DNA from: Candidatus Izemoplasma sp.
Lineage (GTDB): Bacteria; Bacillota_I; Bacilli_A; Izemoplasmatales; Izemoplasmataceae
DNA: 64,000 nucleotides
Assembly: GCA_018402725.1 (NCBI GenBank)
Contig: JAGYII010000003.1
Coordinates: 1-64,000 of the forward strand
Reading direction: 5' to 3'
In this document: positions 46,057-55,704 of the stretch, piece after piece
How the letters are laid out: each line of letters opens with the position of its first letter
Numbering within the stretch: the stretch's first letter is position 1
Translations under genes and position numbers: made by a program
Notes under the pieces: generated by a model
What the model was told of the DNA's origin: nothing
Database searches by the model: none
What the model saw: only the letters and a program-made list of their open reading frames with translations

Positions 46057-46997
46057 TATTTAATGGCTCCAGAAGTCATGCCTTTGATGATGTGTTTTTG
46101 GGCAAACAAGAATAACACCACGACCGGGAAGGCAGCCATTAAGACGGACGTTAAAATCAAGTCCCACTGTCTAACATAGGCCCCCGCTAAGCTGGCGACC
46201 GCTAAGGGCAGGGTCTGGGTCGAACCTCCCACCCCAATGATGAGGATGGGCAAGAGATAATCATTCCATATCCACATCCCATTTAAGACGAGTAAGGTCA
46301 CAAAGATGGGTTTTAAGATAGGGAGGACAATCCTAAAGAATAGTTGCGGTTTATTACAGCCGTCAATAATCGCGGCTTCTTCAATTTCAAGGGGGATCGA
46401 TTTAATAAAACCATGGAGTAAGAAAACACTTAAAGGGGCGCCAAAACCAATGTAGGCTAAGATCACTCCGTGATGCGTATCTCTAATGCCAATCCCAGTC
46501 CACATCGTAATCAGCTCTAAAAAACGAACCAAAGGAAGCATCACGACCTGGAAAGGAATAACCAGCCCAGAGACAAATAATAAAAAGATGGCCGTAGAGA
46601 TTTTTGTTTTAGTCCTGACCAGGACCCAGGCCGCCATCCCACTCGTCACTCCAATTAAAACCAAGGAGAATGAGGTGATGATGACGGAGTTAAAAAATGA
46701 TTGTAAATAGCGAATTTGGGAGGCTTGTAAAATGGTTTGAATATTGGTCCAAAGCATCCCAAAGGATTCCGGTAAACTCGTCGGCGTCCTGACGATCTCA
46801 GCAATCGGTTTAGCGGCATTAATAGTAACGATGTAAAACGGATATAAGAACAAAAGCATCAGTAAGAAGACAAAAACTTCAATGATATGAATGGGGCGAA
46901 GTTTAAAGGTCTTCACCGAGTGCCCAAAATCTTTCATCCATTTTTTGGGTTGCCATTTGAAGGTTTTTAGCTTGTGTAGCCATTTAGCATCCATCAT
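46056..46997 (-). CDS. ABC sugar permease, MalG type
   Basis: 313 residues with six membrane segments after a basic N-terminal region. The cytoplasmic EAA loop reads EEAAIIDGCNKPQLFFRIVLPILKP, which contacts the ATPase. It pairs with the MalF-type permease upstream. No ATP-binding subunit is encoded in this locus; a shared MsmX/MsmK-like ATPase elsewhere would be needed. Ends with WNDYLLPILI and QKHIIKGMTSGAIK, typical of MalG. Confidence 0.93.
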   Translation of the reverse strand: MMDAKWLHKLKTFKWQPKKWMKDFGHSVKTFKLRPIHIIEVFVFLLMLLFLYPFYIVTINAAKPIAEIVRTPTSLPESFGMLWTNIQTILQASQIRYLQSFFNSVIITSFSLVLIGVTSGMAAWVLVRTKTKISTAIFLLFVSGLVIPFQVVMLPLVRFLELITMWTGIGIRDTHHGVILAYIGFGAPLSVFLLHGFIKSIPLEIEEAAIIDGCNKPQLFFRIVLPILKPIFVTLLVLNGMWIWNDYLLPILIIGVGGSTQTLPLAVASLAGAYVRQWDLILTSVLMAAFPVVVLFLFAQKHIIKGMTSGAIK

Positions 46998-47962
46998 TAG
47001 AGTTCCACCTCCCGTTTCTTATTGACGTAAACTTGGGTGATTGAAATCAGTAATAAGACCGCAAAGAAAACAATCGCTTTCGCCTGTCCAACTCCCATGT
47101 TAAAACGGGTAAAGGCTTCGCGGTAAATATCCACCGCCATTAAACTCGTGCCTGAGACTGTTGGAATCGTAGTGATGTTGAGTAAGTTACGGATGTATAA
47201 GGGCAAATCTGTGGCTGGTCCTGAGTTGGTTAAACTTTGAACCGTATCAAATTGCTTAAAGGAGGTCACTAAGGTTAAGAACAAGGCGACCGTAAAAGCT
47301 TGAGCCACAAGGGGTAAGACAATCGCCCGCATTCTTTGAACGGCGTTTGCCCCATCAATTTTTGAAGCTTCAATCAAATCTTCAGGGATGTTTTGTAACG
47401 CGGCGATGTAAATCATCATGATATACCCGGCATACTGCCACGTCACGACCGCAATTAAAGCGAACATCGCATCATTAGGGCTACTTGATAGCGGGGAACG
47501 CTCTAAAAGTTGAAGGCCGACTTGTCCAGCAATAATGTTGTTAAAGATGAATTGCCAAATAAATCCAAGAACCAATCCCCCAATTAAATTGGGGATAAAG
47601 AAGGCCGCGCGGTAAACATTTTTAAGTTTAAACTTCTGAGTCACCAGTAAAGAAAGTCCAAAGGCCACACCGTTAATGACTAAAATATTTAAGACTGAGT
47701 AAATCACGGTCCGGCTGAATGAATAGATAAAACGATAATCGGTAAAAATCGTCCGGTAGTTTTCAAAGCCAATCAGAATTTGACGGCCCGTGTTAAGTCC
47801 GGTCCAATCCGTCATTGAAAAATAGACGCCCATGAAAAACGGGACCCACACCATAATCGCGAAGGCACCAAGTGCTGGGGCTAAAAAGAGCCAAAACCAA
47901 AGGCGTTCAGACGCTTTTTTACCGAGTTTTTTCTTGGGGTTAAGTTTGATTGCTTGTGCCAT
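46997..47962 (-). CDS. ABC sugar permease, MalF type
   Basis: 321 residues from ATG 47962; AGGAGG lies five bases upstream (the ATG three bases earlier is too close to it). Six membrane helices, EAA loop EASKIDGANAVQRMRAIVLPL. KKKLGKKASERLWFWLFLAPALGAF begins the first helix. It overlaps the end of the GT4 gene by about 26 bases, showing tight coupling to that enzyme, and is followed by the MalG-type subunit. Confidence 0.93.
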   Translation of the reverse strand: MAQAIKLNPKKKLGKKASERLWFWLFLAPALGAFAIMVWVPFFMGVYFSMTDWTGLNTGRQILIGFENYRTIFTDYRFIYSFSRTVIYSVLNILVINGVAFGLSLLVTQKFKLKNVYRAAFFIPNLIGGLVLGFIWQFIFNNIIAGQVGLQLLERSPLSSSPNDAMFALIAVVTWQYAGYIMMIYIAALQNIPEDLIEASKIDGANAVQRMRAIVLPLVAQAFTVALFLTLVTSFKQFDTVQSLTNSGPATDLPLYIRNLLNITTIPTVSGTSLMAVDIYREAFTRFNMGVGQAKAIVFFAVLLLISITQVYVNKKREVEL

Positions 47963-49424
47963 CATGACCTCCTAAGTAATGAGTGTTAAGGACATTCATT
48001 GCGTCACACTGGGCGGGAACATCTTTTGGCCAGGTGATCTTTTTAGGTTTATAGTTGAGGCGTATGCCGTCCATACTTTCTAAGTATTTTTTAGCGGTGG
48101 CTTTCCAGGTGTAGGATGTCTCGACTCTTTTTAAGCCTTGAGCTTGGTAGGTGGAATGATGATCGATGATTTCATGAAGACCTCTGGCAATATCAAAATG
48201 ATCGTTCACATCTAACAAGACGCCAAAGGATTCATTCCCTGATTTTAAGACATCTGCAGGCCCCCCATACTTCGTCACTGCAGCGGGTAATCCTGCACAC
48301 ATGGCTTCGATGGGAGCAAGACCAAAGGGCTCGTAGGTGGAGGTTAAACAAAAGACGCTTTGCTGTTTAGCAAAATAACGATAGCTCGCGGCTAAGGCGC
48401 CTTGAGACATGATGTTAATAAAACTAACCATCCCTTTTAATTGATGAGTATTAATCACGTCCATCAATTGATCCATTAAGACTTTCTCTTCGTTTTTTAA
48501 AGCATCATAGGTAGAAAAAGCATCTTCAACCCCTCTTAAACTAATTGCGATGTTTGCTTTAGCCTGCAAGGATTTATCCTTGGCATAGGCTTCAAGAAGT
48601 CCTAAGTGATTTTTCTTTTGATCTAAACGAGAGGCTAAGACAATATAGGGTAGATTGAGTCGTGACGTTTCAATATCACGGTGTAAAGCGTTTTTGATTT
48701 GAGTGTAGGTTTGTTCTTCTTCGGCGTTTAGCGCGTTCATCCCAAAGACTCTTTCGTTCACTCCAGGGGCCGCTACCACAAAAGCATCAGGTTTTTCTTT
48801 TGAAATATCTTGATACGCAAAGTGGTTATATTGTTCATCTTTTTCTTGAGCGGTGGACGTAAATATTAAGCTCGCATTTTGAATGGCAATCCGTTCAGCC
48901 ATAAGGCGGTCGGCAAAAAAGTAGCGGGCTTGCATTTGAACGGCATTATCTTTACTGACTTTTAATTTATCCATTTTCTGGGCGCCTAAGGAATGACCCG
49001 TAAATGAATAGGGCACGTTTAACCGTGAGGCAAGCAAGGCACCCGCATAGCCGCCATCGCCATAATGGGTGGTAATGAAGTCGATGCTACGTCCCTCTTC
49101 TTGGTAAAAGGCGATGATGTGATCAACCCATTCACTTAAAAAGGGCCAAAGTTTTTCTTTATCAATAAACTGATCAGGACCTGCATGAATCCTCACAATC
49201 CGGGCATTTGGATAATCCTTATAGTGATCAATCAACGTTTCAAATCCTGAAAGTTCATGATCATTAAAGCGCCGCGTCACGATATCTACGGTATGACCCA
49301 GTTCAGACATCGCAAGGGCGATTTCTTTCACATATACGAGTTGGCCCCCAAAATCAGGGTGTTCGGTCCAGTAACGGTCTTGAGGATCAAAGTTGCCTTG
49401 GGGATTTAGAAATAAGATATGCAC
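47940..49424 (-). CDS. Sucrose-phosphate-synthase-like GT4 glycosyltransferase
   Basis: 494 residues from a GTG start that shares a base with the fructokinase stop. The beginning MHILFLNPQGNFDP, YWTEHPDFGGQLVYVKE, DIVTRRFND, TTHYGDGGYAGALL and TGHSLGAQKM match bacterial sucrose-phosphate synthase closely, and ASRLDQKKNHLGLLEAY, SLRGVEDAF, TSTYEPFGLAPIEAMCAGLP and TKYGGPADVL complete the GT-B nucleotide-sugar site. It has only the glycosyltransferase part; no phosphatase domain or adjacent sucrose-phosphatase. In this catabolic operon it could work as a sucrose synthase in the cleaving direction, or make a glucosyl-fructose. Its direction is unknown. Confidence 0.85.
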   Translation of the reverse strand: MHILFLNPQGNFDPQDRYWTEHPDFGGQLVYVKEIALAMSELGHTVDIVTRRFNDHELSGFETLIDHYKDYPNARIVRIHAGPDQFIDKEKLWPFLSEWVDHIIAFYQEEGRSIDFITTHYGDGGYAGALLASRLNVPYSFTGHSLGAQKMDKLKVSKDNAVQMQARYFFADRLMAERIAIQNASLIFTSTAQEKDEQYNHFAYQDISKEKPDAFVVAAPGVNERVFGMNALNAEEEQTYTQIKNALHRDIETSRLNLPYIVLASRLDQKKNHLGLLEAYAKDKSLQAKANIAISLRGVEDAFSTYDALKNEEKVLMDQLMDVINTHQLKGMVSFINIMSQGALAASYRYFAKQQSVFCLTSTYEPFGLAPIEAMCAGLPAAVTKYGGPADVLKSGNESFGVLLDVNDHFDIARGLHEIIDHHSTYQAQGLKRVETSYTWKATAKKYLESMDGIRLNYKPKKITWPKDVPAQCDAMNVLNTHYLGGHDGTSNQT

Positions 49425-50353
49425 TATAAGACTCCTTTAGTGAGCTCTTGGTAGTGAGGAAGGGGAGCTAAGGCTCCAATGACATTAAGGACCAACGCAC
49501 TCACAACTTGGGCGTCATCCCATGCTTTTTCAGTCGAGTTCCCATGAAGTAAGCTGGTATAAAATCCGCTATAAAAAGCATCGCCTGCTCCTGTGGTATC
49601 AACGACCTCTTTTGTTTTAGAGGGGACAAGGGTTCGGTGTTTATTTTCACTGATATAAATACCATCTTTTCCAAGACTTAAGATAATCACTGGAATGCCG
49701 TAAGCTTCAAATCGGTCCATGATCGCTTCTTTACTTAAGTCGCCCCATAAACGCTTGGCATCATCAAGCGAAGGTTTAATGAAATCAAGACGTCTAAATA
49801 AAGACTCTAAAGCCTCTAAAGAAATCATCTCCTGATGATCAAGCGCCTCATGAATATTAGGATCAAAGCCAATCACTGCGCCAGATTTTTCTGCCTCATC
49901 TAGACATTTTAAAAGGGTATCTAAGGCGGGCTTACGGGTTAAAGGCCAATAGGAAAAATGGAAAATGCGGGTTTGACGGACCGCCTTCAACAAGGCTTCA
50001 TTAAAAGGAATGTGATAATCAGCCCCTCGTAAAAAGGAAGGGTCTGGGGTGGCTTTAGATTGAGTTAAAGATACGATCGATGTCGGGGAATCGACGACGT
50101 TAATTAAATGAGTCGATAAACCATAGTCGTTAAACCGATTGAGGATTAAATCGCCCTCTTGATCAGCGCCGACTGCGCCTACAAATAAAACACGCGATCC
50201 AAGTTGATGCATATTAATCGCGATGTTAGATGGAGAACCCCCTACTAAGGAATGCTCGTGATGGGCGTCATCAGTAATCCGGTCAATAAGCACTTCCCCA
50301 AAGGTGATGATATCAACGGGATAATGGTTCGTCTTAAGCAACTTCTCTTTCAT
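49424..50353 (-). CDS. PfkB-family fructokinase-like sugar kinase
   Basis: 309 residues from ATG 50353 (AAAGGGG upstream; an earlier in-frame ATG at 50392 lies inside the operator). ITFGEVLIDRI, LVGGSPSNIAINMHQLG and FVGAVGADQEGD form the N-terminal sugar site; the signature DTTGAGDAFYSGFY with the catalytic Asp ends it. FLRGADYHI supports the fructokinase subgroup. In this locus it would turn fructose, released by a sucrose-type reaction, into fructose-6-phosphate. Its stop is coupled to the GT4 start. Confidence 0.88.
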   Translation of the reverse strand: MKEKLLKTNHYPVDIITFGEVLIDRITDDAHHEHSLVGGSPSNIAINMHQLGSRVLFVGAVGADQEGDLILNRFNDYGLSTHLINVVDSPTSIVSLTQSKATPDPSFLRGADYHIPFNEALLKAVRQTRIFHFSYWPLTRKPALDTLLKCLDEAEKSGAVIGFDPNIHEALDHQEMISLEALESLFRRLDFIKPSLDDAKRLWGDLSKEAIMDRFEAYGIPVIILSLGKDGIYISENKHRTLVPSKTKEVVDTTGAGDAFYSGFYTSLLHGNSTEKAWDDAQVVSALVLNVIGALAPLPHYQELTKGVL

Positions 50354-50377
50354 CAGGCACCCCTTTAGTTGTAAAAG

Positions 50378-50427
50378 TGGAAAGCTTTTCATAACTTCAT
50401 TATAGTAACCGCTTACATGAAAGTCAA
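50378..50427 (-). promoter_or_regulatory. Strong promoter and LacI-type operator before the fructokinase gene
   Basis: On the minus strand TTGACT (50427-50422), 17-base spacer, TATAAT (50404-50399), then, right downstream at 50391-50378, TGAAAAGCTTTCCA, a near copy of the palindrome at 43142. A repressor bound there would block initiation. Confidence 0.8.
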
Positions 50428-50432
50428 GGCTT

Positions 50433-51413
50433 TTAAGCGCTAAAGCCTTTACGCAATGTCACTGGTAAGATAATATCTTCAACGGAATCTCCCTCGATCA
50501 TCGCAATCATGTTGGCAGCGATATGAAAACCAATGGCTTCAATCGGCTGCTGAATCGCGGTGAGGCCTCCTAAATTAAAGAACGGACCTTCAATCCCATC
50601 AAAACTAATAATCTTGACGTCATCGGGTATTTTTTTACCCATTTCTTGATAAAGCTGAATCAGGGTATATCCCAGTTCATCCGAAATCGCAAAGATGCCA
50701 TCATAATCAAGATGTCGATAGACGATTTCACGAATAAAGTTTTTAGGGATAAATAAATCCCCTTGGGGATATTCAATGACCTTGTAGTCTTTAAATCCAA
50801 TTTGGTCTAAGTAATCGACAAATCCTAAGCGGCGCTTAGAGACCTCGGTGGTGATTCTAGAGAGTTCGCCCTGGGCATCATCCCCAATGAATAAGAGCTT
50901 TTTAGCGCCTGAAGCAATCAGTGTTTTTGCGGCTATTTGACCGCCTTTATAGTTATCCGTGGTCACGTAGGGAATCCCTTTAAAACGGCGATCAAAGGAG
51001 ATAACTGGGTAGTTTTTAGGAATCAATTTTTCAACATCGTTACTGGTTAAAAAGACGATGCCATCGACCCGTTGGTTTTTTAACATCCCAATCAGTTCAA
51101 TTTCTTTTTGTGCATCTGACCCGGAGTTGCAGACCATTAGTTTATAATTAAGTTGTGACAAGGCATTTTCAAGATGATAAATAAGCGAAGCAAAAAAAAT
51201 GTGATGGGAATAAGGCACCACAAATCCAATGATTCCACTTCTTTGTTTAGTCATGCTGCGGGCGATTTCATTGGGGGTATACCCTAGTTCATTAATCACA
51301 GCTTGAATCTTTAAGCGTGTGGATTCTTTGACCCGGGGTTGATTATTTAAAACCCGAGAAACCGTCGCAATGCCAACGCCTGCTTTTTTTGCTACATCTT
51401 TAATCGTTGCCAT
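50433..51413 (-). CDS. LacI-family transcriptional regulator
   Basis: 326 residues. N-terminal HTH TIKDVAKKAGVGIATVSRVLNN with hinge RSMTKQRSGIIGFVVPYSHH, then the periplasmic-binding-like effector domain (MVCNSGSDAQKE, RVDGIVFLTSN, IISFDGIEG). It is the first gene of the sugar locus and is predicted to bind the TGGAAAGCTTTCCA-like sites, one of which overlaps its own -35. The inducer is unknown. Confidence 0.93.
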   Translation of the reverse strand: MATIKDVAKKAGVGIATVSRVLNNQPRVKESTRLKIQAVINELGYTPNEIARSMTKQRSGIIGFVVPYSHHIFFASLIYHLENALSQLNYKLMVCNSGSDAQKEIELIGMLKNQRVDGIVFLTSNDVEKLIPKNYPVISFDRRFKGIPYVTTDNYKGGQIAAKTLIASGAKKLLFIGDDAQGELSRITTEVSKRRLGFVDYLDQIGFKDYKVIEYPQGDLFIPKNFIREIVYRHLDYDGIFAISDELGYTLIQLYQEMGKKIPDDVKIISFDGIEGPFFNLGGLTAIQQPIEAIGFHIAANMIAMIEGDSVEDIILPVTLRKGFSA

Positions 51414-51428
51414 TTTTCACCTGTTTAT

Positions 51429-51464
51429 ATTATACTAAATATCGCTAAAATGTAAACCTTTCCA
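51429..51464 (-). promoter_or_regulatory. Promoter of lacI with overlapping operator
   Basis: On the minus strand -35 TTTACA (51456-51451), 16-base spacer, -10 TATAAT (51434-51429). TGTAAACCTTTCCA (51451-51464) overlaps the -35 and matches the other operators at 12 of 14 bases, so autoregulation is likely. Confidence 0.65.
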
Positions 51465-51487
51465 TTTGTTAAGAAGGAGTTAAATCT

Positions 51488-52379
51488 ATGAAGAAATGGT
51501 TTAAAATTACGGGTTGGTTTTTCATGAGTTTATTGGTCTTATTAGGAGGTCTTCATCTGACTTCTAAAATCATGATTCAACAACTCACGGAAGCGGCTCA
51601 AGGGACTCCTTTATTTGAATCAGTTGAATACGTTCAAGTCGATAATCATAATCTCGCTTATAGGGTCTATAATCCCGGTCAAGAAAAAACCGTGGTGATG
51701 ATTCACGGCTTCATGGGGAGCAGTTATGAATTTAATGACTTCTTCTTAACTATGGGCGCTGACAGTGATTTTACTTTCATTGCCTTTGACACCATGGGAT
51801 TTGGGCTTTCTGATAAGCCTTTAGACTTTGAATACACTTCTCAAAATCATGCGGTCACTTTAATGCAAGCGATTGATAATCTTGGGATTGAAACCTTTTC
51901 CTTAATGGGTCATTCAATGGGGGGTGGCATTGCCATCCGGATGAGTCTGCTTGATCAAAGTCGGATTGAAAATTTAGTTTTAATTGCGGCGACAGGACCC
52001 ACCCTTATGGAAGGAGGTAATGGAGCCCCGGCTTTATGGTTTTTTGATGTCCTCTTTAAAAACTATTTTGCGCAGCGTCTTGGCATTAATTCCGCCACGG
52101 TCGGAAAAACCTTTCACGAGAGACATTTGCACCCTTTATCGCTCAAAATGCAGCGATTCCAAGTACCGTCTTACAAAATTCACTTTAGACCAAGATATCG
52201 TGTCCTATTTTGACGATCTCAAAGGATTAACTGTTAGAACCTTCTTATTTACGGTGCAGAAGACAGCTGGACGTCTCCATCCTTATTACTCACCTATGTC
52301 CAAGAAATGCCTCGTTCATCAGGGTATCAACTCGCAAACAGTGGGACACTTACCTTATTTAGAACAACCTGAGAACTAA
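51488..52379 (+). CDS. Membrane-anchored alpha/beta hydrolase, C-terminus frame-shifted
   Basis: The intact N-terminal ~215 residues have one membrane helix (residues 8-27) followed by an alpha/beta hydrolase fold: MIHGFMGSSYEF (oxyanion), FDTMGFGLSDKP, and the nucleophile elbow MGHSMGGGIA. From about 52140 the frame shifts; the remainder, including LDQDIVSYFDDLKGLTV and a closing GHLPYLEQPEN with the likely catalytic His, is readable in another frame, ending at 52379. Substrate unknown. Divergent from lacI, with AAGGAG before the ATG. Confidence 0.8.
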
Positions 52380-52420
52380 TTTCCCATTGAAAACTTTTAA
52401 ATAACTAATGAAAGTGTTTC

Positions 52421-52454
52421 AAAGCCCTTTGTTAAGCGTTCAAAGGGCTTTTTT
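52421..52454 (+). terminator. Terminator after the alpha/beta hydrolase gene
   Basis: AAAGCCCTTTG (52421-52431), loop TTAAGCGTT, CAAAGGGCTTT (52441-52451), T run. Confidence 0.9.
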
Positions 52455-52468
52455 ATGGCTTACATAAC

Positions 52469-52497
52469 TTTACAAAAAGCTGTATGACACCTATAAT
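52469..52497 (+). promoter_or_regulatory. Promoter of the FMN-binding lipoprotein gene
   Basis: TTTACA (52469-52474), 17-base spacer, TATAAT (52492-52497). AAAGGA (52516-52521) precedes ATG 52529. Confidence 0.75.
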
Positions 52498-52528
52498 ATA
52501 CATGTAATGAAGTCTAAAAGGAAAACAA

Positions 52529-53046
52529 ATGAAAAAGCAATACTTTTATTTGCGCTCTTCTTGTTTTTACGCTCGCTGCATGTGGAGCTGAACAAGGTGA
52601 GTATATCTCAGGGATTTATCATGGGTATTCAGTAGGAAACCAACCATCCATCGCGATCGTTAGCGTTGATGAAAACGGAATGATTATCAATGTCCTCATT
52701 GATTCAGTCTATTTGAAATCAGAAGCTGATGGCGGCGTCTTCTGGACATCAAGAGGAAAACGAAGCTGAAGGCATTGCCAATACAAAACGCGCCTATGAC
52801 AATGGATGTGGATATTAATATGCACCCTGCAACCCCGTCGTAAACTGCGAAGTCGCTGGTGAACTCATGTGGTGGCAACAAGTCGACCTCATCGCTGAAG
52901 CGGTGAATAGCTAATCAAGGGACTTCCAAGTTGACCTAGATGCCAACAAACACGGGCGATGACGCCATGTCAGGCGTCACCATTACAGTGGATTAATGCA
53001 CCTTGCTGCAGTTCAAGCAGCCTCAACAAAGCAACACACACTATTA
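52529..53046 (+). pseudogene. FMN-binding-domain lipoprotein, frame-shifted
   Basis: After minor frame repair the product starts with a signal peptide and a lipobox (LFLTLAACG), then GEYISGIYHGYSVGNQP, SIAIVSVDENGMIINVLIDSVYLKSEADGG, NTKRA.., ELMWWQQVDLIAEAV and GDDAMSGVTITV. The TxKRA...Q(V)D and D-x-SG-x-T patterns are those of FMN_bind proteins, where the Thr can carry covalent FMN attached by ApbE. Extracytoplasmic electron transfer is then possible. Several indels break it; end estimated from the terminator at 53049. Confidence 0.65.
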
Positions 53047-53048
53047 AA

Positions 53049-53079
53049 ACACCCTCTCAAACCTGAGAGGGTGTTTTTA
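53049..53079. terminator. Terminator between FMN-binding gene and glpP
   Basis: ACACCCTCTC (53049-53058), loop AAACCT, GAGAGGGTGT (53065-53074), T run to the right. It faces the plus-strand gene. Confidence 0.88.
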
Positions 53080-53616
53080 TATTCCATAATCCTTTATTGG
53101 AGGTGGTGACCGCCATCGCCCCAACTTGATAGGCAGCGGTCCACTTCTTCGGGGGGTGCTAATCAATCCCCCCAAGATGACGGGGATAGAGATATGATTT
53201 TTAACTAAGTGGACCATTTTAGGAATTGCGGGTAAGATCTCAATGGCATCGGGGTGTTGATGTGTCATCATTTCTAAACTTTGTTCTAGACTTAAAGTGT
53301 CTTTTAAGAAAAACCGCATAATGGCATACGTTCCGCGCTTTTGACACATTTCAATAACTTTAGGTTTGGTCGTGATGATGCCGTCTACATTGAAATGCTG
53401 TATCAAATAGATGGCCCCGTATTCATCATTACTCAAGCCTTTAATTAATTCAAGATGAACAAAGACTTTCTTAGCGGCATCACGCATTTCTTGAATGAGT
53501 CCTTCAAGCTGAGCGAGTTGGAAGTTCATTAAAATGCCGACTTCATGATCTGTTTTCAAAAAAGTACGTAATGTTTGGTGGGAACTAATCGCCGGAATGA
53601 TAAAAGATTTAATCAT
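53077..53616 (-). CDS. glpP: GlpP-like antiterminator, last ~25 residues frame-shifted
   Basis: GlpP binds glycerol-3-phosphate and permits read-through of glp operon leaders. IIPAISSHQTLRTFL, VGILMNFQLAQLEGLIQEM, VFVHLELIKGLSNDEYGAIYL, VDGIITTKPKVIEMCQK, and HPDAIEILPAIP fit the family. The end should read GGLI(x)..EEV..A.Q(x)GAMAVTTSN..LWN; here it breaks near 53150 (GGLISTPRRS), with the rest in another frame. No glpF/glpK/glpD is in the window. Confidence 0.85.
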   Translation of the reverse strand: MIKSFIIPAISSHQTLRTFLKTDHEVGILMNFQLAQLEGLIQEMRDAAKKVFVHLELIKGLSNDEYGAIYLIQHFNVDGIITTKPKVIEMCQKRGTYAIMRFFLKDTLSLEQSLEMMTHQHPDAIEILPAIPKMVHLVKNHISIPVILGGLISTPRRSGPLPIKLGRWRSPPPIKDYGI

Positions 53617-53676
53617 ATGAACCTCTTCTTCATCGTACTTGATTCAGCCTTTTTTTGCAATTTTAATATCCATCTC

Positions 53677-53736
53677 TTGACATGTTTTAAGGGGTGGTGT
53701 ATAAAGGTATTAGCACAAACGCTTGTTGAGTGCTAA
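53677..53736 (+). promoter_or_regulatory. groESL promoter with CIRCE element
   Basis: TTGACA (53677-53682), 17-base spacer, TATAAA (53700-53705). The inverted repeat at 53710-53736 is TTAGCACAA, nine bases, GAGTGCTAA: the right arm is perfect CIRCE and the left differs in its last two bases. HrcA is expected to repress; hrcA is not in the window. Confidence 0.93.
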
Positions 53737-53760
53737 AATGTTATTTCAGGAGGAAATGAT

Positions 53761-55666
<1,906 letters not shown>

Positions 55667-55670
55667 AAGT

Positions 55671-55704
55671 AAAACTCTCTAACATCAGTTAGAGAGTTTT
55701 TTTT
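55671..55704. terminator. Bidirectional terminator between groL and ABC genes
   Basis: AAAACTCTCTAAC (55671-55683), loop ATCA, GTTAGAGAGTTTT (55688-55700), with T tract to the right. Confidence 0.9.
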
